Source: Kiloniellaceae bacterium
Lineage (GTDB): Bacteria; Pseudomonadota; Alphaproteobacteria; Kiloniellales; J153
Length of the DNA: 64,000 bases
Direction of reading: 5' to 3'
NCBI GenBank assembly: GCA_021776175.1
Contig: JAJFGJ010000008.1
Coordinates: 89,819-153,818 of the forward strand
Shown piece after piece: positions 46,225 through 55,445 of this stretch (positions are counted from its first letter, which is position 1; the number at the start of each line of letters is the position of its first letter). The notes under the pieces were generated by a model, which saw nothing but the letters and a program-made list of their open reading frames with translations, did no database searches and had not been told where the DNA came from. A program made the position numbers and the translations under genes.

Positions 46225-46365
46225 TTCCCAGCGCCGCCGGGCCATGTTGTCGGTTTGAGGTGGATCAAAGCACGGGCCCCTCAAACTGCCCACAATTCCA
46301 TTCCATGACGTGGTACCCTGCCACAGGCAGCGTCATGATCGCATGGATTACGGAAAGGAACGCCC

Positions 46366-46833
46366 GTGAACGTCATGGAATGGACCCCGAAGATGAGTGT
46401 CGGTCTGGCGGAGCTGGACGACGACCACAAACAGCTTATCCGCGTCATAAATCAGCTCGGCTCGGACTATAAGTCCGAAGACCGGCGGGCCGCGATTCGC
46501 CAATCTCTGGTGGCCTTGCGCCGCTACGCGGAGTTCCACTTCGCGCGCGAGGAAAAAGTAATGATGGCCTGCGCCTACGCGCATCTGGAGGAACACCAAG
46601 GCGAACACCGGGATTTCGTTCAGCGCATTCAGGAACTAACCCGTCAATTCGATTCCGACCCCGACGACATGGCTGAAATCGTCAATGAGGAACTTATGAA
46701 CTTTTTGCGCGATTGGCTGACCCAGCACATCATGATCGAAGACAAGGCCTATGGCTCCACCATCGAGAACAATCCGGCCGCCAGGGACGCGGCGAAGAGC
46801 TTTCAAGGCTCGCAGGTGTGGTGGTCTGGGTAG
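46366..46833 (+). CDS. Bacteriohemerythrin
   Basis: 155 residues from GTG 46366, with GGAAAGGA six bases upstream. The four-helix oxygen-binding fold is shown by iron ligands DDDHKQL, EFHFAREEKVM, HLEEHQGEH and WLTQHIMIED, the standard H-x-HFxxEE-HxxxH-HxxxxD series. It binds O2 via a non-heme di-iron centre, serving storage, delivery or sensing. It stands alone without a neighbouring chemotaxis or GGDEF domain. Confidence 0.9.
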   Translation: MNVMEWTPKMSVGLAELDDDHKQLIRVINQLGSDYKSEDRRAAIRQSLVALRRYAEFHFAREEKVMMACAYAHLEEHQGEHRDFVQRIQELTRQFDSDPDDMAEIVNEELMNFLRDWLTQHIMIEDKAYGSTIENNPAARDAAKSFQGSQVWWSG

Positions 46834-46996
46834 CGCCGCCGGGTTTATGAAAGGCGGCCCTGGGGTGCCTTTTCCTCCCTGAGCCGCCTTGGCGCCACCT
46901 GCCCGCGCCCGCCGGCGTTTGGCGTTAACCCTTCCCCAAGGGTGTCCAGGCAGTATCCCTTCGTCTAGGGTTAATATTCGCCAAGGTGCTGGCTTC

Positions 46997-48136
46997 ATGG
47001 CCATCCGGGACAGTTATCTATTCCCCACGCTGGAGGCCGGCTCCTCGCGGGTGTTCAACGTCTGCTCGCGCTCCGCGCAACTGAGCAAGTCGATGAGCAA
47101 CGGCGCCGAGTCCGCACAGGCCGCGGAGCCGGGATTCCTGTTCCTCACCCGCGAGCTCAATAACGTGATCCTGGTCAAGGAGGCGCGGCCAAGCCGCAAA
47201 AGCTCCCTCTACCACTACGATCAATCGATCGGAACCAAGCTCTACTTTCCGTACAACACCAGTCGAATTTACGATGGCGGTAAATCCGTTTTCATCGACG
47301 ACCCGCAAATCCAACGCATCCTCAAACACCACGCCGGGCTCGATATCGACGAGAATAGCGATGACGCGGACCGGGACCTAAGCCTGATCCGATTGCTCGA
47401 GGAACTTCCTTCGCTCGACCCGTTCCTGGTCAAGGACAAGCTGGACATCGAGGGCATTAGCGCGAATGAGATCTACTTCCAGATTTCGGATTCCGAGTGG
47501 AAGGCGATTCAGGCGCACGTCGCGGACAAACTGAAACCGATTATCGCCTTCGCGTTTCCCGACTCGACAGACCAGGAAAAGGGGCGGTCACGGTTTCTCA
47601 TGGAGAAGCTTTGGAACACCAAGGATATCGAGGCCCTGATACCGATCACGGATGCGTTCAATCTGCCACGCGAGGAGGCGAGCAAGATTTTCTCCGCCTG
47701 GAAAGGCATCATGTACTACGACTTCGAATATAACCGCAGCCTGCCGAACTGGCGGAAATACATCGAGTGGATGCAATCGGACGCTGTGCCGACCGATTTT
47801 GTCGACCGGGAACGGCGTGAACTGTTGCAGGAATTGAAAGACACGGTCCGCGCTCAATACAAAGAATCCTGGCAAAAGCTCATGCATATCTTTTCGTCGT
47901 ACGAGGAATCTTACGAAAAGCTATTTGTGCTCAGGCAGGATCCTGGCCCCTTCATCGAATTCATGCGCTACGCGGTGAGTGCCTACTGGGTTCTGGGGTC
48001 GCACATGAGCGCCATCAATCATAGCGTGATCGTTTGGGAAATTTTGACCTCAGGCGCCTTCAAGCGGCGCGTCGGCTACGATCAGCTCTACAATCTCTTC
48101 GAGATGCAGCGCGAAATATTCAATAGCTGCCGCTGA
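46997..48136 (+). CDS. Hypothetical protein, 379 residues
   Basis: ATG 46997 is the first start after which the protein looks regular (MAIRDSYLFPTLEAG...); the upstream 46889 start would add a basic 36-residue stretch. It is soluble, alpha/beta, with a Trp/Tyr-rich central part (WKGIMYYDFEYNRSLPNWRKY) and no signal peptide. I do not recognise a domain. Nearest neighbours are hemerythrin and N-formylglutamate amidohydrolase, not obviously related. Confidence 0.6.
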   Translation: MAIRDSYLFPTLEAGSSRVFNVCSRSAQLSKSMSNGAESAQAAEPGFLFLTRELNNVILVKEARPSRKSSLYHYDQSIGTKLYFPYNTSRIYDGGKSVFIDDPQIQRILKHHAGLDIDENSDDADRDLSLIRLLEELPSLDPFLVKDKLDIEGISANEIYFQISDSEWKAIQAHVADKLKPIIAFAFPDSTDQEKGRSRFLMEKLWNTKDIEALIPITDAFNLPREEASKIFSAWKGIMYYDFEYNRSLPNWRKYIEWMQSDAVPTDFVDRERRELLQELKDTVRAQYKESWQKLMHIFSSYEESYEKLFVLRQDPGPFIEFMRYAVSAYWVLGSHMSAINHSVIVWEILTSGAFKRRVGYDQLYNLFEMQREIFNSCR

Positions 48137-48174
48137 GGCGAAGGCCGGACTACCCCAATGAAGCGAAGGCCGGA

Positions 48175-49038
48175 TTATCGCACACGGTCCCGCGCGAAGA
48201 TCGCCAGGGTTTCGATCAACCGGGTCAAGTTGGCCTGAAGCTTTTCGAAGCCTTGGGTTTTCTCGAAGGTTTTCTCGTTCATGTAAAGGCGCCGGTTGAT
48301 CTCGATCTGCAGGCTGTGGCGCCCGTCGCGCGGCGCCGACCAGGCCCGCACCAGTTCCGCCCCCTTATAGGGATCGTTGACGCTGACCCGGTAGCCCTGG
48401 GCCGTAAGCGCCGCCCGCACGGCCGCGGTGAATTCCGCCGCGCAGGTCGTGCCGTCGCGGTCGCCCAGGGTGAAGTCCGGGCGCGAGATCCCCGGCCCCT
48501 CCGCCGCCATCTCGTTGCTCAAGGCCGGCATGGAATGGCAATCGATATGCCAGACCACGCCGAAGCGCGCGTGGGCATGGTCCAGGGCCCGGCGCAGGGT
48601 GTCGTGATAGGGCCGGTGGTAATTCTCGATCCGGCCCAGGACCTCGGCCACGCTCAGCTTGCGCCCATAGAGGGGCAAGCCGGGGGGATAGCGGCTCCAC
48701 AAGAGGCCCAGGCCCAGGACGCTTTTCGGGCTGGGCGCGAGCGGCCCGGTCCATTCGCCCTCGATCATGGAGACATCCAAATCGCCGGCGGCGCGGTTGG
48801 GATCGATATAGCTGCGCGGGAACAGGGCCCGCAAAAGCGCCGCCCCCTGGGCCGGCGCGGCCTGGAAAAGCTCGTCGACAAAGGTATCCTCGGCCTTGCG
48901 CACCGCACTCACGGGCGCCAAGTGGTCGAAATCGTCGGGGTAGTCGGTCCCGCTGTGGGGCGAATCGAACACCAGCGGCAGTGCGGGGGCGGTCGGTGCG
49001 CGCACCTCAAGCACACGCGGGATAAGATGGTTTTTCAT
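48175..49038 (-). CDS. hutG: N-formylglutamate amidohydrolase family protein
   Basis: 287 residues. The FGase motif set is present: LVFDSPHSGTDYP (Zn ligand His), DTFVDELF, PRSYIDPNRAAGDLD, then GVVWHIDCHSMP and QIEINRRLYM. It hydrolyses N-formyl-L-glutamate at the end of one histidine degradation route, but related proteins remove formyl groups from other compounds. No other hut gene is in the window, so the symbol is provisional. A REP-like repeat lies upstream. Confidence 0.82.
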   Translation of the reverse strand: MKNHLIPRVLEVRAPTAPALPLVFDSPHSGTDYPDDFDHLAPVSAVRKAEDTFVDELFQAAPAQGAALLRALFPRSYIDPNRAAGDLDVSMIEGEWTGPLAPSPKSVLGLGLLWSRYPPGLPLYGRKLSVAEVLGRIENYHRPYHDTLRRALDHAHARFGVVWHIDCHSMPALSNEMAAEGPGISRPDFTLGDRDGTTCAAEFTAAVRAALTAQGYRVSVNDPYKGAELVRAWSAPRDGRHSLQIEINRRLYMNEKTFEKTQGFEKLQANLTRLIETLAIFARDRVR

Positions 49039-49117
49039 TTAGCCGATTGACCGAAGCATGAAAATCTCCTCCCCCCTTGAGGTAGGGAAATCGTATTTAA
49101 CGCTGCCGTTCCGATAG

Positions 49118-49200
49118 TGCGTCCTTCGACAGGCTCAGGATGAGGATAATCGTGCATGGCATAAAGAAAGGTCCTCATGCTGAGCCTGTCGAAGCACGCA
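49118..49200. repeat. Dispersed palindromic repeat (29-bp arms)
   Basis: Arm TGCGTCCTTCGACAGGCTCA... (49118-49146) is the reverse complement of 49172-49200 with two mismatches over 29 bases, separated by 25 bases. A related element is at 33173-33268. An adjacent C/G palindrome is at 49249-49275. Confidence 0.8.
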
Positions 49201-49300
49201 CGGCGCCGATCCAAGCCTTCCTTCGGAATCGCCGCACCGCTATCGATGGCCCTCCCCCTCAAGGGGGGAGGGAGTTCTATTTTTTCGATCGTTCACCTAG

Positions 49301-50302
49301 TCACACCCCATCGTTCAAATGACAGGCGGATTGACGCCCCGGGGAGATCTCGCGCAAGGTCGGCGCCTCTTCGCCGCAGCGCCGGGTCGCGTGAGGACAA
49401 CGGGGGTGAAAGTGGCAACCGCGCGGCGGGTCGAGGGGCGAGGGGATCTCGCCCTCGACCGGCAGAAAGTCCGAATGGCGGGTCTCCAGCCGCGGCACCT
49501 CGCGCAGCAGGGCCTTGGTGTAGGGATGATTGGGCGCCGCGAACAAGTCCTCGGTCACCGCCATCTCGACGATGCGGCCCAGGTACATGATGTAAACCCG
49601 GTCGCTGATGTGTTCGACCACACCCAGATCGTGACTGATGAAAAGATAGGTCAGGCCGAGTTCTTCGCGCAGCTTGATAAAGAGGTTCAATATCTGCGCT
49701 TGAATCGAGACGTCGAGAGCGGCCACGGCCTCGTCGCAAACGATGAAGTCCGGCCGCACGGCGAGTGCGCGGGCAATGCCAATCCTCTGGCGTTGACCGC
49801 CGGAAAACTGATGCGGATAGCGGCGCTTGAAGCTGGTGTCGAGGCCGCAGCGAAGCAAAACCTCGTCGACGTAGGACTCAAGCTCGCCGCGCGTGACCAG
49901 GCCATGAACCAGGGGCGCCTCGCCGACGATATCGCGCACCCGCATACGCGGGTTCAAGGACGCGAAGGGGTCCTGGAAGATCATCTGCGCCTTGAGCGCT
50001 ACCGCCTTGGCCTCGGCGGGCGCCAGCGCCGCCACGTCGCGGCCGTCATAGAGGATGCGGCCCTCGCTCGGTGCCAGAATACCGGCGACGATCCGCCCCA
50101 GAGTCGATTTGCCGCAGCCCGACTCTCCGACCAGACCGACGACCTCGCCCTTGGCCACGGTCATGTCCACGCCGTCCAGGGCATGGACGGTTTCCTCGCG
50201 GATTGAAGACCCGAGCTTGTTGGCAAGCTTTCCCGCCAGGTCCAGGGTCTTGACGAAGCGTTTGGAAAGACCCTGGATTTCGACCAGGGCGGACCCGCTC
50301 AC
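49301..50302 (-). CDS. Oligopeptide/dipeptide ABC transporter ATPase (DppF-like)
   Basis: 333 residues from GTG 50302, whose first four bases overlap the preceding stop (GTGA). The ATPase motifs are Walker A GESGCGKST, signature FSGGQRQ, Walker B FIVCDEAVAALD (DEAV replaces the usual DEPV) and the H-loop ISHD. The C-terminal GCHFHPRCPHA is the peptide-transporter Cys cluster. It is the fifth gene of the dppABCDF-like set. The permeases and binding protein are upstream. Confidence 0.9.
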   Translation of the reverse strand: MSGSALVEIQGLSKRFVKTLDLAGKLANKLGSSIREETVHALDGVDMTVAKGEVVGLVGESGCGKSTLGRIVAGILAPSEGRILYDGRDVAALAPAEAKAVALKAQMIFQDPFASLNPRMRVRDIVGEAPLVHGLVTRGELESYVDEVLLRCGLDTSFKRRYPHQFSGGQRQRIGIARALAVRPDFIVCDEAVAALDVSIQAQILNLFIKLREELGLTYLFISHDLGVVEHISDRVYIMYLGRIVEMAVTEDLFAAPNHPYTKALLREVPRLETRHSDFLPVEGEIPSPLDPPRGCHFHPRCPHATRRCGEEAPTLREISPGRQSACHLNDGV

Positions 50303-51282
50303 GACGCCGCCTCCACATAGGGGCGGAAGCAACGAACGCTACGCCCCGGCACCGGTTCGCTCGGGGCCGGTTGTTCCAGGCACGCGGGAGCGGCGCGCGG
50401 GCAGCGCTCGCGAAAGGCGCATCCCGGCGCCAGATTGAGCAAGGCGGGCGTCATGCCGGGGATCTGGTACAGGGGCGCGCCGCGCTTGTTACGGCTGGGC
50501 ACCGAGCCGATCAGGCCCTTGGTATAGGGATGAACGGGATGGTCCAAGACATCGTCGATGGCCCCCGCCTCGACGATGCGCCCGGCATACATGACGCTGA
50601 CCTTATCGGCCAGGCCCGCGATCACCGTCAGGTCGTGGGTGATCCAGATCATGGCCGTGCCCCGCTCCCGGCACAGCTTTTGCGCCTCGTGCAGGATTTG
50701 CGCCTGTATGGTGACGTCGAGGGCCGTGGTCGGCTCGTCGGCGATAATCAGATCGGGATCGTTCAGCAGCGCGATGGCGATGGCCACGCGCTGGCGCATG
50801 CCGCCGGAAAACTGATGCGGATAGGCCGCCAGGCGCTCATCCGGGGAGGGAATGCCGACTTGGCCCAAGGCATCGCGCGCGCGCGCGCGGGCCGCCGCCC
50901 GGTCGACCTTTCGATGCGCCAGAACCGTTTCCACCATTTGGGTTTCGATCCGCAGAACCGGGTTCAGGGTCATCATGGGATCCTGAAAGATCATGGCGAT
51001 GCGGTTGCCGCGCAAGGATTGCATCCGCGCCTCGTCCGCGTTCGCGATATCCTCGCCCATGAATTCGATCCGCCCGCCGACCACCCGGCCCGGCGGATCG
51101 ACCAGACCCAGGATCGAAAAGCCGGTGACCGACTTGCCCGAGCCGGACTCCCCGACCAGTCCTAATATCTGCGCGCGTTCGACCGAGAAACCGACTCCAT
51201 CCACGGCCTTGACCACGCCGGCCTTGGTGAAGAAGTGAGTTTCGAGATTTTCGACCTTCAAGGCCGGCGCGTCAGTCCCCAT
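50299..51282 (-). CDS. Oligopeptide/dipeptide ABC transporter ATPase (DppD-like)
   Basis: 327 residues with Walker A GESGSGKS, signature [12 protein letters not shown], Walker [13 protein letters not shown], and the Cys-rich C-terminal [11 protein letters not shown] typical of DppD/OppD. Six bases follow the dppC stop, and the last 4 bp overlap dppF, so this is one operon. It energises import of peptides or other solutes captured by the binding protein. Confidence 0.9.
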   Translation of the reverse strand: MGTDAPALKVENLETHFFTKAGVVKAVDGVGFSVERAQILGLVGESGSGKSVTGFSILGLVDPPGRVVGGRIEFMGEDIANADEARMQSLRGNRIAMIFQDPMMTLNPVLRIETQMVETVLAHRKVDRAAARARARDALGQVGIPSPDERLAAYPHQFSGGMRQRVAIAIALLNDPDLIIADEPTTALDVTIQAQILHEAQKLCRERGTAMIWITHDLTVIAGLADKVSVMYAGRIVEAGAIDDVLDHPVHPYTKGLIGSVPSRNKRGAPLYQIPGMTPALLNLAPGCAFRERCPRAAPACLEQPAPSEPVPGRSVRCFRPYVEAAS

Positions 51283-51288
51283 GGCGCG

Positions 51289-52206
51289 CTATCTTTGCAG
51301 GCGCGGGTTGAGGACATCGCGCAACTGATCGCCGACCAGATTGATGGTGACGATGGTGACCAGCAAGGCGATGCCGGGGTAGATGCTAATCCAGTACTTC
51401 TGGCTGAGCATGTATTCGAAACCGTTGGCGATCAGCAGGCCCAGGGACGGCTCGGTGATGGGCAGGCCGATACCGAGAAAGCTGAGCGTCGCCTCCAGGG
51501 AGATCGCGTGCGCGGTCTGCACCGTGACCACGACGATGAGCGGCGGCAGGCAATTGGGCAATACGTGGCGGAACAGAATGCGCCGGTGGCCGAGGGCGAG
51601 GCAGGCCGCCGCCTCGACGTATTCCTTGCTTCGCTCGACCAGGGCGCTGGCGCGCACGGTGCGGGCGTAATAGGCCCACTGCACCGCGACCAGGGCGATG
51701 ATGATCTTGTCGACGCCCTTGCCGAGCAGGGCGAGCAGGACCAGCGCCACCAGGATCGCGGGAAAGCTGAGTTGCACATCGACGACGCGCATGATCAGCG
51801 TGTCCGTGCGGCCGCCGAAATAGGCCGCGACCAAACCGATGGAACTGCCAATGAACATGGCGATCACGCCGCTCATCACGCCGACGGCGAGGCTGGTGCG
51901 CAAGCCATAGAAGATGGCGCTCAAAACGTCGCGCCCGGCACCGTCGGTGCCGAGCCAGAAAATCTGCCCGGTAAAGCCTTCGCTCCCGGGCGGCAGGCGG
52001 TTGTCGAGAATATCGACGGTCGCCAGATCGTAAGGATTAGTCGGCGAGATCCAGGGCGCGAAGAGGGCGATGAAGACGATGCCCAACAAGACCGCGAAGG
52101 CGGCGGTGGCGACCCGGCTTTCGAAAAAATCGGCGAGGAAACGGCGCAGTGGAGAATCGGACTCGCCCACGCGGCCCGGCACGCCGGGTTCTGTCAGCGC
52201 GCTCAT
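51289..52206 (-). CDS. Oligopeptide/dipeptide ABC transporter permease (DppC-like)
   Basis: 305 residues, six membrane segments; the cytoplasmic EAA loop reads EAAACLALGHRRILFRHVLPNCL and the N-terminal segment is the DppC/OppC type (AVLLGIVFIALFAPWISP). Its ATG overlaps dppB's stop (ATGA). It pairs with DppB to form the membrane channel. Confidence 0.9.
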   Translation of the reverse strand: MSALTEPGVPGRVGESDSPLRRFLADFFESRVATAAFAVLLGIVFIALFAPWISPTNPYDLATVDILDNRLPPGSEGFTGQIFWLGTDGAGRDVLSAIFYGLRTSLAVGVMSGVIAMFIGSSIGLVAAYFGGRTDTLIMRVVDVQLSFPAILVALVLLALLGKGVDKIIIALVAVQWAYYARTVRASALVERSKEYVEAAACLALGHRRILFRHVLPNCLPPLIVVVTVQTAHAISLEATLSFLGIGLPITEPSLGLLIANGFEYMLSQKYWISIYPGIALLVTIVTINLVGDQLRDVLNPRLQR

Positions 52207-53180
52207 GCCCGCATATCCCGCAAGCGAACCCGAGGGTCGAGCACGGAATAGAGCACGTCGACCACCAGGTTGATGAACACGAACATCAGAACCGTGATCA
52301 TGAGATAGGCGACGATCACGGGGCGGTCCAAATTCTGAATCGATTCGATAATCAGCTTACCCATGCCGGGCCAGGCAAAGACGCTTTCGGTCACCACGGA
52401 AAACGCGATCAGGCCGCCGAACTCCAAGCCGATCACGGTCACCACCGGGATCATGATGTTCTTGAGGACATGAACCAGGACCACGCGGCGCGGGCTGAGG
52501 CCCTTGGCGCGGGCGAACTTGATGTAATCCTGGTGCACCACTTCGCGGGTCCCAGCGCGCGCCAGGCGGGTCACCAGGGACATCTTGAACAAGGCCAGAT
52601 TGACCGCCGGCAAAAGCAAATGACGCAATCCGTCCAGTGTCAGGAAGCTGACCGGGACCCCGAACAGCAGCACGGTCTCGCCGCGCCCGGTCGAGGGCAG
52701 CCAGCCCAGCATGACCGCGAAGACCATGATCATCATCAGACCGACCCAGAAGGTCGGCAAACTAAAGCCCAGGATCGAACCGGACATGATGGTCTTGGCC
52801 GTGAGGGTATCGGGGCGCAGGCCGGCGTAGACGCCCAGGGGGATGCCGAACAGAACCGACAGGAACAGGGCGGAGAAAGCCAGTTCCAGAGTCGCCGGCA
52901 TGCGCTGCACGATGAGTTGGAGCGCCGGCTGGCCAAAAATGAAAGAGCTGCCAAGGTCGCCCTTGAAGGCGTTGACCAGAAAGTACCAGTACTGCTCGTG
53001 CGCCGGCCGGTCGAGACCCAGGGCCTTGATCGCCGCCTCGATGTCGGCTTGATCTGCCTCCGGGTTGATCAGCATGTCCACCGGGTCGCCGACGATGTTG
53101 ACCCCGAAGAAGACGATCAGGGACATCACCATGACGACCGCGATGCTTTGCATCAAACGGCGGATAACGAAGGCCGACAC
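52203..53180 (-). CDS. Oligopeptide/dipeptide ABC transporter permease (DppB-like)
   Basis: 325 residues from GTG 53180, with GAGGA ten bases upstream. It has the DppB/OppB start (FVIRRLMQSIAVVMVMSLIVFFGVNIVGDP) and the EAA-like loop FARAKGLSPRRVVLVHVLKN. It is first of the four-gene BCDF unit. The binding-protein gene that normally precedes it starts 2.3 kb further right, beyond the IS1595 element, so expression may now depend on sequences between 53181 and 53480 or on the element. Confidence 0.9.
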   Translation of the reverse strand: MSAFVIRRLMQSIAVVMVMSLIVFFGVNIVGDPVDMLINPEADQADIEAAIKALGLDRPAHEQYWYFLVNAFKGDLGSSFIFGQPALQLIVQRMPATLELAFSALFLSVLFGIPLGVYAGLRPDTLTAKTIMSGSILGFSLPTFWVGLMMIMVFAVMLGWLPSTGRGETVLLFGVPVSFLTLDGLRHLLLPAVNLALFKMSLVTRLARAGTREVVHQDYIKFARAKGLSPRRVVLVHVLKNIMIPVVTVIGLEFGGLIAFSVVTESVFAWPGMGKLIIESIQNLDRPVIVAYLMITVLMFVFINLVVDVLYSVLDPRVRLRDMRA

Positions 53181-53304
53181 TTAGGCGTTTTCCTCGTATA
53201 GACGTCCGGTACAAAAAGCACGGGCCGGGCCGCACCAAATTCATCGATCGAAAACTAATCGTTTCGAGCTAGTGGGCTGACTGTAACCAAAGAGTCCCCT
53301 CCCC

Positions 53305-53480
53305 CCTTGAGGGGGAGGGCTAGGGTGGGGGGTAGCGCGTCCGCGCGTCAAGAGACTCTCTTACTGTTCCTGTGCCGCCTCTCGGTGGGCAAGTGGCAAG
53401 AATGCAAGGCAAAAAAAGAAAGAAATGAGTCGCTAGACGCGCTGACGCGCTTACCCCCCACCCTAACCCTCCCCCTCAAG
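53305..53480. repeat. C/G-rich MITE-like palindrome, right edge hit by IS1595 element
   Basis: Left arm 53305-53349 (CCTTGAGGGGGAGGGC... and GGTGGGGGG...) and right arm 53436-53480 are inverted copies with about 93 percent identity and one indel, separated by 86 bases. The adjoining IS starts at its right edge, and the remaining C/G palindrome reappears after the IS at 55334-55354. It belongs to the family seen at 61696-61847, 62208-62406 and 63966-64000. Confidence 0.75.
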
Positions 53481-53493
53481 GGGAACTATGTAC

Positions 53494-53525
53494 TTGACTG
53501 AACACAATTCCTACCCATATATAAT
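53494..53525 (+). promoter_or_regulatory. Transposase promoter inside the left end
   Basis: TTGACT (53494-53499) in the inverted repeat and TATATAAT (53518-53525), spaced about 18-20 bases, 19 bases before the ribosome site CAGGGAG and ATG 53544. Confidence 0.55.
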
Positions 53526-53543
53526 GGGAACAGGGAGTTAGTC

Positions 53544-54482
53544 ATGTCATTACCTCGCATCTTCACTCACGAAACGACCGCCCGCCGCTTCCTAGAAGCT
53601 CAGCGCTGGCCCGATGGCCCACATTGCCCTTTCTGCGGGCAAGTTGACACCATCAAAAGCCTGCCCGCCAAGGGCTCCATGGGGCCGGGCTGGTATAACT
53701 GCCGCGACTGCCGCAGGAAGTTCACGATTCGCGTCGGCACGCTCTATGAGCGCTCCCATGTGCCGCTTCATGTCTGGCTCTATGCCACACACCTGCTTTG
53801 CTCGTCCAAGAAGGGCATTAGCGCCCATCAACTGCATCGCATGTTGGGCGTCACCTACAAGACCGCGTGGTTCATGGCCCACCGTATCCGCGAAGGGATG
53901 CGCGAAACCAAGCCCGGCCCGCTAGGCGGTAAGGGCAAGACCGTGGAAGCCGACGAAACCTATATCGGCGGCAAAGAGAAGAACAAGCATCGCAGCAAAC
54001 GCAACAAGGCCAACATCGGCGGTCAAGGCAAAGCGGTCGTTTTCTCCCTGGTCGAGCGTTCGGGCCGCGTCCGCTCGCAGCAAGTTCCCGAGGTAAGCGC
54101 CAAGACGCTGCGCCCCGTGCTGGTTGCCCAGGTTGATCGCAAATCCTTCCTTATGAGCGACGATGCGGGCCAGTACCGCGTTATGGGGCCGGAGTTCGCC
54201 CGCCATGAAGTCGTGAACCACGGGGCCGGTGAGTACGTTCGTGGCGTGGCCCACACCAACACCATCGAGGGCTATTTCTCGATCCTCAAACGAGGGATCA
54301 CCGGCACTTATCACCATGTCAGCCAGCAGCATTTGAAGCGCTATTTGGCTGAGTTCGATTTCCGTTACAACGAGCGTTCTGCTTTGGGCGTGAACGACAC
54401 TGAGCGCACTGTCAAAGCCCTCAAGGGTATCACCGGCAAGCGCCTGACATATCGGCGGACTGGTGAAAGGCGAGTTGCCTAA
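53544..54482 (+). CDS. IS1595-family ISXO2-like transposase
   Basis: 312 residues. An N-terminal Zn ribbon (CPFCGQ...CRDC) is followed by a helix-turn-helix and the ISXO2-type DDE core with TVEADETYIGG, LMSDDAGQYRV and a final glutamate-like acidic residue in NTIEGYFSILKRG. The Zn head and the ADETYIGG motif are diagnostic of this family. The ORF is complete and likely functional. Confidence 0.9.
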   Translation: MSLPRIFTHETTARRFLEAQRWPDGPHCPFCGQVDTIKSLPAKGSMGPGWYNCRDCRRKFTIRVGTLYERSHVPLHVWLYATHLLCSSKKGISAHQLHRMLGVTYKTAWFMAHRIREGMRETKPGPLGGKGKTVEADETYIGGKEKNKHRSKRNKANIGGQGKAVVFSLVERSGRVRSQQVPEVSAKTLRPVLVAQVDRKSFLMSDDAGQYRVMGPEFARHEVVNHGAGEYVRGVAHTNTIEGYFSILKRGITGTYHHVSQQHLKRYLAEFDFRYNERSALGVNDTERTVKALKGITGKRLTYRRTGERRVA

Positions 54483-54631
54483 GAGGCGTCTGACTTATCG
54501 CGAGGTTCTGGCGAGGCTTTTGTCTCGCCGCCCTTTTGGGTAGGCTTGTGAGGTTGCGGCGGTGTTTTCAGCATCCGCCGGACCGTCTCTAAGAACTTCG
54601 GATCGGCCGCTGGGTCGGGAGGCTTTGCCAT
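54479..54631 (-). CDS. 50-residue antisense small ORF in IS1595 element
   Basis: From ATG 54631 (its first bases overlap the HEPN gene's ATG 54630) to TAG 54479-54481, it fills exactly the gap between the transposase stop and the HEPN gene. The translation MAKPPDPAADPKFLETVRRM, then a TPPQPHKP segment, resembles small alphaproteobacterial proteins I recall with the PPDP...TVRxxLxTPPxPH pattern. No function is known. It could be a regulator or antitoxin of the divergent HEPN-motif gene (inference). Confidence 0.5.
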   Translation of the reverse strand: MAKPPDPAADPKFLETVRRMLKTPPQPHKPTQKGGETKASPEPRDKSDAS

Positions 54632-55190
54632 GGCTCACATTATGCCAGCTTTTGATCGCTACCCCAAGGAGGCAGAATTAATTGGCAAAATCCTTGCAGG
54701 ATATGGCGAACTTGAATTCAGCCTTTGCCAGTGTGTTAGTCAGGTCCACAATGACTTCGATATGGTTCTTAAGACCATGTATCGAGCACGAGGCGAAAAA
54801 CAACGCATCGATATCGCTGATGCAATGGGGCGCAGCCAATTCTACATTCTGAAGCTAGGTGACCCATTTTCCGAAGCGATCGCCGATATACACGAATGCC
54901 GCAAAATCAGAAACCGATATGCCCATTGCAACTGGCATGACGATCTTACTGGCGATCTCGGGTTTGTTGATCTTGAGGAAATCGCCAAAGAAAACAGACC
55001 AGCCAAACTAGTTGATCTGACAATCAGGCACTTAAATGTCGCGATTCTATCTCAGCAGACTGATTATTTTTCCTACCTCGACCGGAGCCTGTCGTGTCTG
55101 AACTTTGAGGCCCAGAAGCGACGGGGACGAATTCGAACCCAGCCTCTGCCAATGCCGAAAACAATTCCACGACCACCTGCCTACAAATGA
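54630..55190 (+). CDS. HEPN-motif passenger protein in IS1595 element
   Basis: 186 residues from ATG 54630 (GGGAGG 8 bases upstream). The helical core reads GELEFSLCQCVSQVHNDFDMVL and then DIHECRKIRNRYAHCNWH; RNRYAH is the R-x4-H motif of HEPN RNases. It is AT-richer than the host genes and lies inside the inverted repeats, so it is cargo. The last 35 residues are basic and disordered. Possibly a toxin, defence or regulatory nuclease; no evidence for activity here. Confidence 0.7.
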   Translation: MAHIMPAFDRYPKEAELIGKILAGYGELEFSLCQCVSQVHNDFDMVLKTMYRARGEKQRIDIADAMGRSQFYILKLGDPFSEAIADIHECRKIRNRYAHCNWHDDLTGDLGFVDLEEIAKENRPAKLVDLTIRHLNVAILSQQTDYFSYLDRSLSCLNFEAQKRRGRIRTQPLPMPKTIPRPPAYK

Positions 55191-55385
55191 CTAGCAATAA
55201 GCGGCGGCCAGATACGCGACAGACTGTCTCTGCCAAGATGTCAAAGACATCCCACGGCAAGTCAGTTGTTGCGCTAGCGCCGGCCTGTCCCGTTTCACAT
55301 AGGGGGTCTTTTTGTGCAGTCACGTATATAACTCCCCCCTCAAGGGGGGAGGGGATTCTTTTTGCCGCGGCCAATCACCTAGGCC

Positions 55386-55434
55386 AAAAAAAGAAATCGG
55401 AACCGGGCGGCAAGGTTTTCGCTTGCCGCCCGGT
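55386..55434 (-). terminator. Terminator after the binding-protein gene
   Basis: A 13-bp stem (accgggcggcaag/cttgccgcccggt) is followed on the minus strand by GATTTCTTTTTTT. It lies 12 bp after the binding-protein stop. Binding-protein genes often have such a hairpin so that their mRNA exceeds that of the permeases. Confidence 0.8.
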
Positions 55435-55445
55435 CCCGCATGGGC

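Larger units (their letters stand above)
53481..55336. mobile_element. IS1595-family (ISXO2-like) element with passenger genes
   Basis: Imperfect 27-bp inverted repeats (53481-53507, GGGAACTATGTACTTGACTG, and 55310-55336; 21 of 27 match). A repeated CCCCTCAAGG flanks both ends, consistent with a target duplication of about 8 bp, although its limits are ambiguous because it lies in a palindrome. It contains a transposase, a 50-codon minus-strand ORF and a HEPN-motif gene. It separates the binding-protein gene from dppBCDF. Confidence 0.8.
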
